From Streptomyces sp. NBC_01235 (lineage in GTDB: Bacteria; Actinomycetota; Actinomycetes; Streptomycetales; Streptomycetaceae): DNA of 64,000 nucleotides. Both the position numbers and the translations under genes were made by a program. The stretch spans positions 2,790,001 through 2,854,000 of the forward strand of contig NZ_CP108513.1 in NCBI RefSeq assembly GCF_035989285.1, given 5' to 3'. The notes beneath the pieces were generated by a model. The model saw only the letters and a list, made by a program, of their open reading frames with translations. It was not told the DNA's origin and did not search any database. Below are positions 26,458 to 35,071 of the stretch, piece by piece (position 1 is the first letter of the stretch; each line of letters starts with the position of its first letter).

Positions 26458-27771
26458 ACGCACCCTTCCCGCAAGGACCTTGATGGACAGCAGGGCGATC
26501 ACGGCAAGCGCGATGATGTAGCCGGACACCGCCATCGAGGTGCCCGTCGCCTCCAGCAGCAGCACCATCACGAAGGGCGCGAGGCCGCCGCCGAGCACGG
26601 CCGCGATCTGGTAGCCGAGAGAGGCGCCCGTGTAGCGCATCTCGGGCGTGAACAGCTCGGCGAACAGGGCGGCCTGGGGGCCGTACATGATGCTGAGGAA
26701 GCAGCCGGCGACGAACGTGCCGACCGCCAGCCACAGCAGCGAGCCGGTGTCGATCAGGAGGAACATCGGCACGGCCCACAGCGCGATGCCGGCCGCGCCC
26801 CACGCGTAGATCCGGATGCGGCCGATGCGGTCGGAGAGCGCGGCGGCCGCCGGGATCAGCACGAGCTGGGTGAGGCTGACGCAGAGCGAGACGGTGAGCA
26901 CCGCGTCGCGCTTCATGTCGAGTTCGCGGGTCGTGTAGTCGAGGACACCCGTGATCAGGATGTAGAAGGTCGCGGTGTTCACGGCGAAGGAGCCGCCGGC
27001 GAGGAACACGGTGCCCAGGTGGCCGCGGACGATCGTGCGCAGGGGGGAGCTGCTCTCCGCCTGCTCCTTCTCGGCCAACTCCCTTTCGGCCTTGCGGAAT
27101 TCGGGGGTCTCCTCGACGTTTCGGTGGATGTACCAGGCGAGCGCGAGGACGAACAGGCCGGCCAGGAAGGGCAGTCGCCAGCCCCACGCCGCGAAGGCGG
27201 AGTCGGTGGTGAACGCGCCGGCCAGCAGGAAGACCGTGTTGGCGGTCACCACGCCGATGGGGACGCCGAGTTGGACGAAGCTGCCGTACACACCGCGCTT
27301 GCCCTCGGGGGCGTACTCGGTGGCCAGCAGCATCGCACCGCCCCACTGCGCGCCGACCGCGACGCCCTGCACCACGCGGAGCAGGACGAGCAGGATCGGG
27401 GCCGCGACGCCGATCGTGTCGTACGTCGGGAGCAGGCCGATGCCTGTGGTGGCGACGCCCATGAGCGTGAGCGCGAGGACCAGCATCGGTTTGCGGCCTC
27501 GCTTGTCGCCGAGCTGGCCGGCGACGATGCCGCCGATCGGGCGGGCGAGGAAGCCGACGGCGAAGGTGGCGAAGGCGGCGAGGACCCCGGCGGTGGGGCT
27601 GCCGGCCGGGAAGTAGAGGTCGCCGAGGACGAGGGCGGCGGCTATGCCGAAGACGAAGTAGTCGTACCACTCGACGGCCGAGGCCAGCGCGGCCGCCGTG
27701 GCGACCCTGCGACGGTTTCGGACGGCGGGAGCGGTGGGGGTGAGCGGCTGGGCGGAAGGGGCCGTGTCCAT
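26449..27771 (-). CDS. MFS transporter, metabolite:H+ symporter (MHS) type
   Basis: 440 residues with 12 predicted helices. N-terminal ASAVEWYDYFVFGIAAALVL and the loop GQLGDKRGRKPMLVLAL after helix 2 are MHS hallmarks (ShiA/ProP relatives). The central cytoplasmic loop (EETPEFRKAERELAEKEQ) is charged. Substrates of the family are organic acids or osmolytes such as shikimate and proline. ATG 27771 matches the family start. The operator CATACCGTCCGGTCAG lies 63-78 bases upstream, matching sites before an SDR and a molybdo-enzyme. Confidence 0.9.
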   Translation of the reverse strand: MDTAPSAQPLTPTAPAVRNRRRVATAAALASAVEWYDYFVFGIAAALVLGDLYFPAGSPTAGVLAAFATFAVGFLARPIGGIVAGQLGDKRGRKPMLVLALTLMGVATTGIGLLPTYDTIGVAAPILLVLLRVVQGVAVGAQWGGAMLLATEYAPEGKRGVYGSFVQLGVPIGVVTANTVFLLAGAFTTDSAFAAWGWRLPFLAGLFVLALAWYIHRNVEETPEFRKAERELAEKEQAESSSPLRTIVRGHLGTVFLAGGSFAVNTATFYILITGVLDYTTRELDMKRDAVLTVSLCVSLTQLVLIPAAAALSDRIGRIRIYAWGAAGIALWAVPMFLLIDTGSLLWLAVGTFVAGCFLSIMYGPQAALFAELFTPEMRYTGASLGYQIAAVLGGGLAPFVMVLLLEATGTSMAVSGYIIALAVIALLSIKVLAGRVRSH

Positions 27772-27833
27772 GCGTGCACACTCCGATGGGTGCGGGGGAC
27801 GGAGCGGGGGGTGGTTCGGGTTCCGGGAACGTA

Positions 27834-27849
27834 CTGACCGGACGGTATG
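27834..27849 (-). promoter_or_regulatory. TetR-type operator before the MHS transporter
   Basis: The minus strand reads CATACCGTCCGGTCAG, identical at 14 of 16 positions to the site at 13298-13313. It is 63-78 bases upstream of the transporter start and about 72 bases before the terminator of the upstream alcohol dehydrogenase operon in the other direction, a normal promoter position. Confidence 0.45.
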
Positions 27850-27920
27850 GCCGTCAACGGGTCGTACACCGGGACTTTTACCTGTACATGGCACAGAGAC
27901 GGGCTGCGGGCATGCCTCGG

Positions 27921-27947
27921 GCCCCGGCCTCGCATCGGGGCCGGGGC
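27921..27947 (-). terminator. Terminator of the alcohol/aldehyde dehydrogenase operon
   Basis: GCCCCGGCC (27921-27929) and GGCCGGGGC (27939-27947) form a perfect 9-base stem with a 9-base loop, 17 bases after the alcohol dehydrogenase stop on the minus strand. Confidence 0.7.
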
Positions 27948-27963
27948 GCGTGGCGAGCAGGCG

Positions 27964-29046
27964 CTAGAAGACCACCAGCGCCCGTCCTCCCTTCCCCGCC
28001 AGCATGTTCTCGAACGCCGCCGGGATCCCGTCCAGGTCGATCCGTTCCGTCACCAGTGCGCCCAGGTCCAGGCGGCCCGCGCGTACGTGCTCGGCGAGCA
28101 CCGGCAGGTCCCGCGCCGGATCCGAGTTGCCGTAGACGCAACCGGACAGGGTCCTGCCCCAGTGGAAGATCTCGAGCGCGTTGAAGGTGACCTGCTGATC
28201 CTTGCCGCCGATGCCGACGACCGTCGTGCGGCCGCCGCGTCGGGTGGAGTCCCAGGCCGTGCGGATCGTGACCGCGCGACCGACGCACTCGATCGCCACG
28301 TCGACGCCCTGCTTGTCCGTCAGTCCCCGGATCTCGCGGGCCGTCGTCTCGGAGGCGAGGACGTAGTCCGTGGCGCCCGCGCCGCGCGCCAGCTCCTCCT
28401 TCTCCGGGGAGACATCGACGGCGACGATGCGCGCCGCGCCCGCGATCCGGGCCGCCTGGAGCGCCGCCAGGCCCACTCCCCCGACGCCGTACACCGCCAC
28501 GGTCTCGCCCTGCCGGACCTTCGCCGAGTGGTGGACGGCGCCGTAGCCGGTGAGGACCGCGCAGCCCAGCAGGGCCGCGTCGGTGAGCGGCACGCCGTCG
28601 GGCAGGGGCAGGACGCAGCCCGCCGAGACCACCGTCTCCTCGGCGAACGCCGCGACGTTCAGGCCGGGGTGGAGGTCGGCGCCGTCACAGGAGCGGTGCG
28701 CGTAGACGTCCGCGGCCCCGTTCAGGGCGTTGGCGCACAGCCAGACCTCGCCGAGTGCGCAGGCGTGGCAGCTTCCGCAGGACGGGGCCCAGTTGAGGAC
28801 GACCTCGGCGCCGGGCGAGATGTGGGTGACGCCCTCGCCGACGGCGACGACCGTGCCGGCACCCTCGTGGCCGAGGACGGCCGGGACCGGCACCCGCATG
28901 GTGCCGTCGGACAGGGACAGGTCGGAGTGGCACACCCCGGCGGCGGCGAGACGGACACGGACCTGGCCGGGGCCGGGGTCCGGGAGGTCGATGCCGGTGA
29001 TCTCCAAAGGAGCGCCCACGGCGGGAAGGACGGCTGCGCGAACCAC
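27964..29046 (-). CDS. Zinc-dependent alcohol dehydrogenase (class III/MDR type)
   Basis: 360 residues. Catalytic zinc ligands fit Cys39 (GVCHSD), His60 (GHEGAG) and a later Cys in LLGCAVLTGYGA. Structural zinc Cys are 90, 93, 96 and 104 (CGSCHACALGEVWLC). The NAD-binding fold is VAVYGVGGVGLAALQAARIA, then IVAVDVSPEKEELA. GAGGAG sits seven bases before GTG 29046. It lies 11 bases after the aldehyde dehydrogenase, so the pair should oxidise an alcohol to an aldehyde to a carboxylate. The substrate is unknown; mycothiol-adduct oxidation is possible. Confidence 0.93.
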   Translation of the reverse strand: MVRAAVLPAVGAPLEITGIDLPDPGPGQVRVRLAAAGVCHSDLSLSDGTMRVPVPAVLGHEGAGTVVAVGEGVTHISPGAEVVLNWAPSCGSCHACALGEVWLCANALNGAADVYAHRSCDGADLHPGLNVAAFAEETVVSAGCVLPLPDGVPLTDAALLGCAVLTGYGAVHHSAKVRQGETVAVYGVGGVGLAALQAARIAGAARIVAVDVSPEKEELARGAGATDYVLASETTAREIRGLTDKQGVDVAIECVGRAVTIRTAWDSTRRGGRTTVVGIGGKDQQVTFNALEIFHWGRTLSGCVYGNSDPARDLPVLAEHVRAGRLDLGALVTERIDLDGIPAAFENMLAGKGGRALVVF

Positions 29047-29057
29047 GGATACGCTCC

Positions 29058-30446
29058 TCAGAACTGCAGGGACTTGGTCTGGAGGTACTCGGCGAGGCCA
29101 TGGGCGCCCAGTTCGCGGCCGACGCCCGACTGCTTGTAACCGCCGAAGGGGGCACGGGGGTTGAACCGGCCCCCGTTGATGTCGACCTGTCCGGTGTCCA
29201 TCCGGCGGGCGAAGGCCACCGCCTCCGCCTCGTCGCCGGCCCAGACGGCCCCCGCGAGGCCGTAGACCGTGCCGTTGGCGATGCGCAGGGCGTCCTCCTC
29301 GTCCTCGTAGCGCAGGACGGAAAGGACCGGGCCGAAGATCTCCTCCTGGGCGATCGTCATCTCGGGGGTGACGTCGGCGAAGACGGTCGGGGAGATGAAG
29401 TAGCCCTGTTCGCGCGGGGATTCGGGGCCGCCGGCGACCAGCCGCGCACCCTCCGCCGCGCCCTTGTCGATGTAACTGCGCACGCGGGCCCGCTGCTTGG
29501 CGTTCACCACCGGTCCGATGCGGTCGCCGTACTTGGCGGCGGCGGTGGCGGCCAGCCCGACCGCCTCCTCGTACTGGTCGCGGTGCACCAGCATCCGCGT
29601 CCAGGCGCTGCACGTCTGCCCGGAGTTGGACATCACGTTGGCGACGCCGACGTTGACCGCCCGGGCGAGGTCGGCGCTCGGCAGGATGACGTTGGCGGAC
29701 TTGCCGCCGAGTTCGAGGGCCACCTTCTTGATCGCGGCGCCCGCGGTCGCGGCGATCCGCCTGCCCACGGCCGTGGAGCCGGTGAAGGAGACCAGGTCGA
29801 CGCCGGGGTGCTCGGCGAGCGCCTGTCCGGCGACCGGACCGAGGCCCGTGACCAGGTTGAAGACACCGGCCGGGACGCCCGCCTCGTGGACCGCCTCCGC
29901 GAAGAGCTGCGCGACGAGCGGCGTGTCCTCGGCGGGCTTCAGGACCACCGTGCAGCCCGCGGCGAGGGCCGGGGCGACCTTGGCGACGATCTGGTGCAGG
30001 GGGTAGTTCCAGGGGGTGATCGCGCCGACCACGCCGACCGGCTCGTGGTGGACGGTCGAGTTGCCGACCTTCTCCTCGAAGGAGTGGGTCGCGGCCAGCT
30101 CGGCGTAGGAGTCCGCGACCGCGATCGGCACGGCCACGTGGACCGCCTGCGAGAAGGGCAGGGGGGAGCCGAGTTCGGCGGTGACCGTCTCGGCGATCTC
30201 GTCCTTGCGTGCCACCAGGACGTCCCGGAGCGCGCTCAGCCGGGCGGCGCGCTCGGCGGGCGGGGTGGCCGCCCAGACGGGGAGCGCGGCGCGGGCGGCC
30301 CGTACGGCGGCGTCGACGTCCTCGGCGTCGCCCGCCGGGACACGGGCGATCACCTGCTCGTCGGCGGGGTTGACGACCTCGATCACGTCCTGGCTCGCCG
30401 CGTGGCGCCAGGCGCCGTCGAGGTAGATGCCGTCGTGTGCCTTCAT
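29058..30446 (-). CDS. NAD(P)-dependent aldehyde dehydrogenase
   Basis: 462 residues, full ALDH length. WNYPLHQIVAKVAPALAAG and FTGSTAVGRRIAATAG frame the cofactor site. Glu245 (ALELGGKSANV) and Cys279 (SNSGQTCSAWTR) are the catalytic pair, and QEEIFGPVLSVL is present. GAGGGA precedes ATG 30446. It is first in a two-gene operon with the zinc alcohol dehydrogenase, and a palindromic operator lies 38-56 bases upstream. Confidence 0.94.
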   Translation of the reverse strand: MKAHDGIYLDGAWRHAASQDVIEVVNPADEQVIARVPAGDAEDVDAAVRAARAALPVWAATPPAERAARLSALRDVLVARKDEIAETVTAELGSPLPFSQAVHVAVPIAVADSYAELAATHSFEEKVGNSTVHHEPVGVVGAITPWNYPLHQIVAKVAPALAAGCTVVLKPAEDTPLVAQLFAEAVHEAGVPAGVFNLVTGLGPVAGQALAEHPGVDLVSFTGSTAVGRRIAATAGAAIKKVALELGGKSANVILPSADLARAVNVGVANVMSNSGQTCSAWTRMLVHRDQYEEAVGLAATAAAKYGDRIGPVVNAKQRARVRSYIDKGAAEGARLVAGGPESPREQGYFISPTVFADVTPEMTIAQEEIFGPVLSVLRYEDEEDALRIANGTVYGLAGAVWAGDEAEAVAFARRMDTGQVDINGGRFNPRAPFGGYKQSGVGRELGAHGLAEYLQTKSLQF

Positions 30447-30483
30447 CGCGTTCCCTCCGAGCGGTCCTCGTCGTCCGCGCCCC

Positions 30484-30502
30484 AAACTAGCGTCGTTAGT
30501 TT
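30484..30502. promoter_or_regulatory. Operator before the aldehyde dehydrogenase operon
   Basis: AAACTAGCGTCGTTAGTTT is an imperfect inverted repeat matching the ACAD/TetR operator at 23891-23909 in 14 of 19 positions, with the outer AAA and TAGTTT ends conserved. It lies 38-56 bases upstream of the aldehyde dehydrogenase start, where it could overlap a promoter. Confidence 0.5.
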
Positions 30503-30629
30503 TCTGACACCAGGGGTCACCGGCACCGGGGGCCGCCGGGCAGCGGTTCGTCCATCAGGAAGGCGGTGGCGTCCACGCGCGGGGCCGGGCCGGGGCCGGC
30601 GGGTACAGCGGGGGCGGTCCGGCGGCGGG

Positions 30630-31349
30630 TCAGCGGGTCGCCGTCAGATGGGCGAAGACGACGACGTTGCTGGTGTAGCCCGTCGCGCGCCGGAAGAGTC
30701 CCCCGCAGGTGAGTACGCGCAGCTCGGGGCGCTTGCTCGGGCCGTACACCTCCTTGTCGGGGAAGGTGGCCTTGTCGAAGACCCGCACCCGGTCGACGGT
30801 GTAGACGGCGGTGCGCCCGTCGGCACGCCGGGCCTCGATCCGGGCGCCGCGCGGCACGCGCGCGAGACCGGCGAAAACCGCCGGCCCGGTCTTGGTGTCG
30901 CGGTGTCCGACGGCGACGGCCGTGCCCCGCTCCCCCGGTGAGGGGCCGCCCGCGTACCAGCCGACGAGTTTCGGCTTGTCGAGCGGCGGGGTCCCGAGGT
31001 GCCGGCCGGGGCCGAGCCGCAGCGGGACGATCGGCGCCTCGATGCCCAGGGAGGGTACGCGCAGGGTGGTCGCCGGAGACCGGGGCAGCGGGCGGGGCGG
31101 GGGCTCGGGGCGCTCGGACGCCTTCCTGCCCGGTGTCCGGCCCCGTTCGCCCGCGCCGCCCCCGGGGGCCGGGTCGGCCGGCGCCCCGTCGGACGCCGCC
31201 TCTCCGGCCCGGGCCGGTGCGACCGGGGCGTCGTGCCCGCCGCACCGGACTCCCACCGTCACCAGGACGACCGCGAGCACGGCCGTCCTGGTGAGGCGAA
31301 AGACGCGGGTCCGGTACCAGGGCCTGCGTGCGCGCCTACGCGGCACCAT
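30630..31349 (-). CDS. Class F sortase
   Basis: 239 residues. A single N-terminal transmembrane anchor (TRTAVLAVVLVTVGVRCGG) is followed by a Pro/Arg-rich linker (about 40-90) and the sortase barrel. Catalytic residues fit His149 (AVAVGHRDTKTG), Cys215 (LRVLTCGG) and Arg220/221 (LFRRATGY). Class F sortases are actinobacterial cell-surface transpeptidases. ATG 31349 overlaps the stop of the surface-protein gene by 14 bases, so the two are translated together. The upstream protein has an LADTS signal and is its likely substrate. Confidence 0.9.
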   Translation of the reverse strand: MVPRRRARRPWYRTRVFRLTRTAVLAVVLVTVGVRCGGHDAPVAPARAGEAASDGAPADPAPGGGAGERGRTPGRKASERPEPPPRPLPRSPATTLRVPSLGIEAPIVPLRLGPGRHLGTPPLDKPKLVGWYAGGPSPGERGTAVAVGHRDTKTGPAVFAGLARVPRGARIEARRADGRTAVYTVDRVRVFDKATFPDKEVYGPSKRPELRVLTCGGLFRRATGYTSNVVVFAHLTATR

Positions 31350-32127
31350 GGTTGCGCCGGCGGGTCAGCCGGAAGTACGCGGCTCCGCCGACGGCCGCCA
31401 GCCCGACGGCCGCGGCTCCGGCCAGCGGGGTGAAGGCCGCGGAGGTGTCGGCGAGGCCGCCACCGCCGGCGTGGACGCCGCCCTCCGGGCCGCCCTTCTC
31501 GCCGCTCCAGGTGGTGCCGCCCTGACCGCCGCCCTTCTCGCCGCTCCAGGTGGTGCCGCCCTGACCGCCGCCCTGACCGCCGCCCTGACCGCCGCCGCCC
31601 TGGCCGTTCGGGGCCAGGGCTTCCCGGCCGTCGTCCGTGATCGGCCGGTTCGGGCCGTCGTTCCCTTCGTGCCGGCTGCCTTCGTGGCGGCCCTCATGGC
31701 AGTTGACCTTGAAGATCTTCACCCTGGGCGAGGGAACCGGGGCGCCACCCGGGGGGATGAAGGTCCACTCGAGCGTGTACGACCCGTCGGCCAGCCCCAG
31801 CGTGTCGGTGTGCCCGGCGCCGCCGGTCAGGGCGATGTTGCCGGTGACGGTGGCGGTGCCGGGCAGCGGGGGCCGCGCCTTGATGGTGTAGGCGACGGTG
31901 GGCAGCGCGCCGAAGTTGGCGGCGTCGAGGTAGAACCGGCAGACCACCGGGTCGTCCTTCGAGACGCCGGGGGGTACCTGCTCACGGTGGATCCTGATGT
32001 CGCCGGCTTCCCCTTGGGCCACGGCGGACGGTGCCGCGAGGCAGGTGAACCCCGCCGCGGCGAGCATCGTGAGGGCCGTGGCGCCGAGGCGGGAGCCGAA
32101 GGCGGGTGGGAGCGTCGAGCTGGACAT
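31336..32127 (-). CDS. Exported surface protein with LADTS sorting signal, sortase partner
   Basis: 263 residues. A signal peptide spans about 1-38 (ending PSAVAQ). A beta-rich ectodomain of about 130 residues with two Cys (VVCRFYLDAANFG, FKVNCHEG) follows, then a His/Glu-rich stretch and a Gly-rich spacer with two copies of GQGGTTWSGEKGG. The end is LADTS, a hydrophobic helix (GAAAVGLAAVGGAAYF) and RLTRRRN, a sorting-signal layout. The motif departs from LPxTG/LAxTG in ending TS. ATG 32127 is chosen because GGAGGA lies six bases upstream; ATG 32133 would touch it. Confidence 0.85.
   Translation of the reverse strand: MSSSTLPPAFGSRLGATALTMLAAAGFTCLAAPSAVAQGEAGDIRIHREQVPPGVSKDDPVVCRFYLDAANFGALPTVAYTIKARPPLPGTATVTGNIALTGGAGHTDTLGLADGSYTLEWTFIPPGGAPVPSPRVKIFKVNCHEGRHEGSRHEGNDGPNRPITDDGREALAPNGQGGGGQGGGQGGGQGGTTWSGEKGGGQGGTTWSGEKGGPEGGVHAGGGGLADTSAAFTPLAGAAAVGLAAVGGAAYFRLTRRRNHGAA
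31490..31592 (-). repeat. 39 bp tandem repeat and 12 bp repeats in the Gly-rich spacer
   Basis: A 39-base unit starting at 31490 is repeated from 31529 and codes 13 residues each (GQGGTTWSGEKGG). It is followed by three 12-base units coding GGGQ. All units are multiples of three, so copy-number change would alter spacer length while keeping the sorting signal in frame. Confidence 0.8.
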
Positions 32128-32231
32128 GCGCATTCCTCCGAGTCAGGACGATTTTCATACAAATCGCTCTTGGCACCTGACTCTCTTTCACATCCACGCC
32201 ACCGACTGTGGGAGGGTCGCCCGACGCGCCG

Positions 32232-33482
32232 TCAGACATCGCTCGACCGGCGCAACCCCGGCCGGGACCGACGCCCAGGCCGCCGGTCCGCCCCCGCTCC
32301 GCCCTCCCCTCCCGGGTCTCCCGGCGACCGCAGCGCCACCCCCGACGACAGCAGCAACAGCACTCCCAGCATCACGAACGGCGCCGCCACGCCCGCGACC
32401 CCGGCCACCAGACCCGCGGCGGCGGGCGCGGCGACCTGGCCGAGACGGTTGCCGGTGAGGCGCAGCGCGAGGGCGGTGGACCGGGCGCCGTCCGGGGCGG
32501 CCTGGACGACCGTCGTCATCGACAGCGGCTGCCCGACGCCGAGGCAGAACCCGAGCACCGCGAGGATCACACCCAGCGCCCGGACCGGCGCCGGGAGCGC
32601 GATCCCGGCGCACAGCAGGGCCGCCAGCAGACAGGTCACGGTGAGCAGCCGTGTCCGGCCCAGCAGCCGCAGCAGCGGGGTGAGCACCAGTCGGCAGGCT
32701 ATGGAGGCCGCCGCGCGGACGCTGAGCAGAACGCCGACGACCGACGGTGCGATGCCCCGGTGTTCGCCGACCACCGGCAGATAGGCGGTGAGGATGTCGG
32801 TCGCGGACAGCACGGAGAGGCTGATGAGGATGCCGGCGGGAACGCCCCGCGTGTGCAGGATGCGGCCGACGGGAACGCGGTCGCCTTGTCCCGTACGGGA
32901 CTTGGGCGTCGTCTCGCGGTGCTCGATGCGCCACAGCGAGGTGAACGCGACCGCGCAGCCCGCGCCCGCGACGAGCAGGGCGAGCGCGCTGCCGCCCGCC
33001 ATGTCGTCACCGCCGATCAGCGCTCCGGCCGCGATCGGGCCGACCAGCTGGCCCAGCGAGGCGCCGATGGTGAAGTGGCCGAAGTTGCGGTCCTGTTCGT
33101 GCGGTGCGGACTGGCGGGCGACGAGCGACTGCGAGCCGATGACGAAGCACAGGTGGCCGAGGCCCATCACCCCGCTCCACAGGGCCATCGCCCACAGGGA
33201 GCCCGCGAGCCCGCTCAGCACGCAGCCGCCGGAGATGAGGACCACGCCGACGGGCAGCAGCGGTGCGCAGCGGCCGTGGTCCGTGCGGCGGCCGAGCGGT
33301 ACGGCGGCGAAGAGCGGCAGCAGCGCGTACACGCCCGCGATGACGCCGACCGCCCGCTCGTCCGCGCCAAGGGCGAGGGCCCGGTAGGAGACGGCGGGCC
33401 GGGCCATCGACACCGCCCCCTGCGCGAAGCCGAAGGCGATGACGAGACGGAGCAGCCAGCCGCGGTTCCTGCCGGGCCTCAC
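32232..33482 (-). CDS. MFS transporter
   Basis: 416 residues with 12 predicted helices and a short charged central loop (IEHRETTPKSRTGQGDRVPV). The loop after helix 2 reads AAVPLGRRTDHGRCAPLL, a variant of the MFS GxxxDRxGRR motif with Thr-Asp-His in place of Asp-Arg. The C-terminal tail is Arg-rich. The substrate is unknown. GTG 33482 has GGAGGA five bases upstream. It follows the CitMHS gene by 28 bases on the same strand and may be cotranscribed. Confidence 0.85.
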   Translation of the reverse strand: MRPGRNRGWLLRLVIAFGFAQGAVSMARPAVSYRALALGADERAVGVIAGVYALLPLFAAVPLGRRTDHGRCAPLLPVGVVLISGGCVLSGLAGSLWAMALWSGVMGLGHLCFVIGSQSLVARQSAPHEQDRNFGHFTIGASLGQLVGPIAAGALIGGDDMAGGSALALLVAGAGCAVAFTSLWRIEHRETTPKSRTGQGDRVPVGRILHTRGVPAGILISLSVLSATDILTAYLPVVGEHRGIAPSVVGVLLSVRAAASIACRLVLTPLLRLLGRTRLLTVTCLLAALLCAGIALPAPVRALGVILAVLGFCLGVGQPLSMTTVVQAAPDGARSTALALRLTGNRLGQVAAPAAAGLVAGVAGVAAPFVMLGVLLLLSSGVALRSPGDPGGEGGAGADRRPGRRSRPGLRRSSDV

Positions 33483-33510
33483 ACGTTCCTCCAGTTTTTC
33501 GGCGGGCGGG

Positions 33511-34935
33511 TCAGATGATCCCGAACAGCAGACCCGCGCCGAGGATCACCAGGCAGGTGAGCGCCGCCCACTTCACCACGAACCTCGTGTGGTCGCCGAA
33601 CTCGACCTTCGCCATGCCGACGAGGACGTAGACGGCCGGGACCAGCGGGCTCGACATGTGCAGGGGCTGGCCGACGAGCGAGGCGCGGGCCATCTCCAGC
33701 GGCGTGACACCGTGGGCGGCGCCGGCCTCGGCGAGGACCGGCAGGACGCCGAAGTAGAAGCCGTCGTTCGACATGAAGTAGGTGAGCGGGAGGCTCAGGA
33801 CGCCGGTGACCAGCGCCATGTGGGGGCCCATGCCCTCGGGGATGACGCCCACCATCCACTTGGCCATGTGCTCGACCATGCCGGTGCCCTGGAGGACGCC
33901 GGTGAAGACGGCGGCGGCGAAGACCATGCCGGAGACGTTGAGGACGTTGTCGGCGTGGGCGGCCAGCCGGGCCCTCTGGTCCGGGATGTGCGGGAAGTTG
34001 ACGGTGAGGGCGAGCGCGGCGCCGAGCAGGAACAGCACCGGGATCGGCAGCCACTCCATGATCATGGCGGTGAGCAGCGTGACCGTGAGCAGCGCGTTGA
34101 ACCAGTACAGCTTGGGGCGCAGGGTGGCCCGGTTCGGGTCGAGGCCCTGGAAGCCGTCGTCGGACTCGTCGTCGTCGCCGAGGGCGGCGGCAGCGCCGGA
34201 ACCAGCGGCCGGGGCGGCGCCCTTGTCGGTGCCGGAGCCGCCGGCGCCCACGAGAACGGTCTCCGTCTGCGCGACCTTCTCCCGGACGTTCTCCTCGACC
34301 AGCACCTCGTCCAGCGTCAGCACGCCGAGCCGGGTGCGCTCGCGGCGGCCGAGGACGTAGGAGAGGACGAAGACGAAGAGCAGGCCCACGGCCAGGGCCG
34401 GGATCATCGGCACGAAGATCTCGCTGGCGTCCAGCTTCAGCGCGGTGGCGGCGCGGGCGGTCGGGCCGCCCCAAGGCAGCGTGTTCATCACGCCGTTGGC
34501 CATGGCGGCGACGCCCGTCATCACGACCAGGCTCATCTTCAGGCGCTTGTACAGCGGGTACATCGCCGAGACGGTGATCATGAAGGTGGTGGAGCCGTCG
34601 CCGTCGAGGGAGACGATCGCGGCGAGCAGTGCCGTGCCGACGACGATGCGGAGCGGGTCGGCCTTGCAGAACTTCAGAATGCCCCGAACGATCGGGTCGA
34701 AGAGGCCGACATCGATCATCACACCGAAGTAGACGATCGCGAACATGAGCATCGCCGCCGTCGGGGCGAGGCTGCTGACGCCGTCGATGACGTAGTCACC
34801 GAGTTTGGCGCCCTTCCCGACGAAGACGCAGAACAGTGCCGGGATCAGCACGAGCGCCGCGATCGGCGACATCTTCTTCAGCATGATCAGGACCAGGAAG
34901 GTCGCGATCATGGCGAAGCCGAGGATGGTCAACAT
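33511..34935 (-). CDS. CitMHS family citrate-metal:H+ symporter
   Basis: 474 residues with about 11-12 helices. MLTILGFAMIATFLVLIMLK is the usual first helix. SLDGDGSTTFMITVSAMYPL and GVMNTLPWGGPTARAATALK are the family's conserved substrate regions, repeated in the second half by LPLTYFMSNDGFYFGVLPVL. A long acidic, Gly/Ala-rich loop sits between the halves (residues ~235-270). The family takes up citrate complexed with Mg or Ca. ATG 34935 fits. Inverted repeats at 34944-35013 may bind a citrate-responsive regulator. Confidence 0.92.
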   Translation of the reverse strand: MLTILGFAMIATFLVLIMLKKMSPIAALVLIPALFCVFVGKGAKLGDYVIDGVSSLAPTAAMLMFAIVYFGVMIDVGLFDPIVRGILKFCKADPLRIVVGTALLAAIVSLDGDGSTTFMITVSAMYPLYKRLKMSLVVMTGVAAMANGVMNTLPWGGPTARAATALKLDASEIFVPMIPALAVGLLFVFVLSYVLGRRERTRLGVLTLDEVLVEENVREKVAQTETVLVGAGGSGTDKGAAPAAGSGAAAALGDDDESDDGFQGLDPNRATLRPKLYWFNALLTVTLLTAMIMEWLPIPVLFLLGAALALTVNFPHIPDQRARLAAHADNVLNVSGMVFAAAVFTGVLQGTGMVEHMAKWMVGVIPEGMGPHMALVTGVLSLPLTYFMSNDGFYFGVLPVLAEAGAAHGVTPLEMARASLVGQPLHMSSPLVPAVYVLVGMAKVEFGDHTRFVVKWAALTCLVILGAGLLFGII

Positions 34936-34943
34936 GAGTGGAT

Positions 34944-35013
34944 ACCTAACGTTCGCCCTTGAACATCCCACCTGGGGGTCGGCGGTGGGTTGACGTTAGG
35001 TCCGTTCAAACGG
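34944..35013. promoter_or_regulatory. Two inverted repeats upstream of the citrate transporter
   Basis: ACCTAACGT (34944-34952) and ACGTTAGGT (34993-35001) are exact 9-base inverted arms 40 bases apart. CCGTT-CA-AACGG (35002-35013) is a second exact palindrome abutting them. All lie within 80 bases upstream of the start codon. Spaced arms of this kind could support looping or response-regulator binding. Confidence 0.45.
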
Positions 35014-35071
35014 TGTTAACAAGACGTTGACGTGCGAGCAATAAGCGCAAAACTCCAGGTCACGGCTTTAC

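Noticed and set aside
31490..31592. Possible CRISPR-like direct repeats
   Set aside because: The units are contiguous, multiples of three and lie inside a coding Gly-rich spacer, with no spacers or cas genes.
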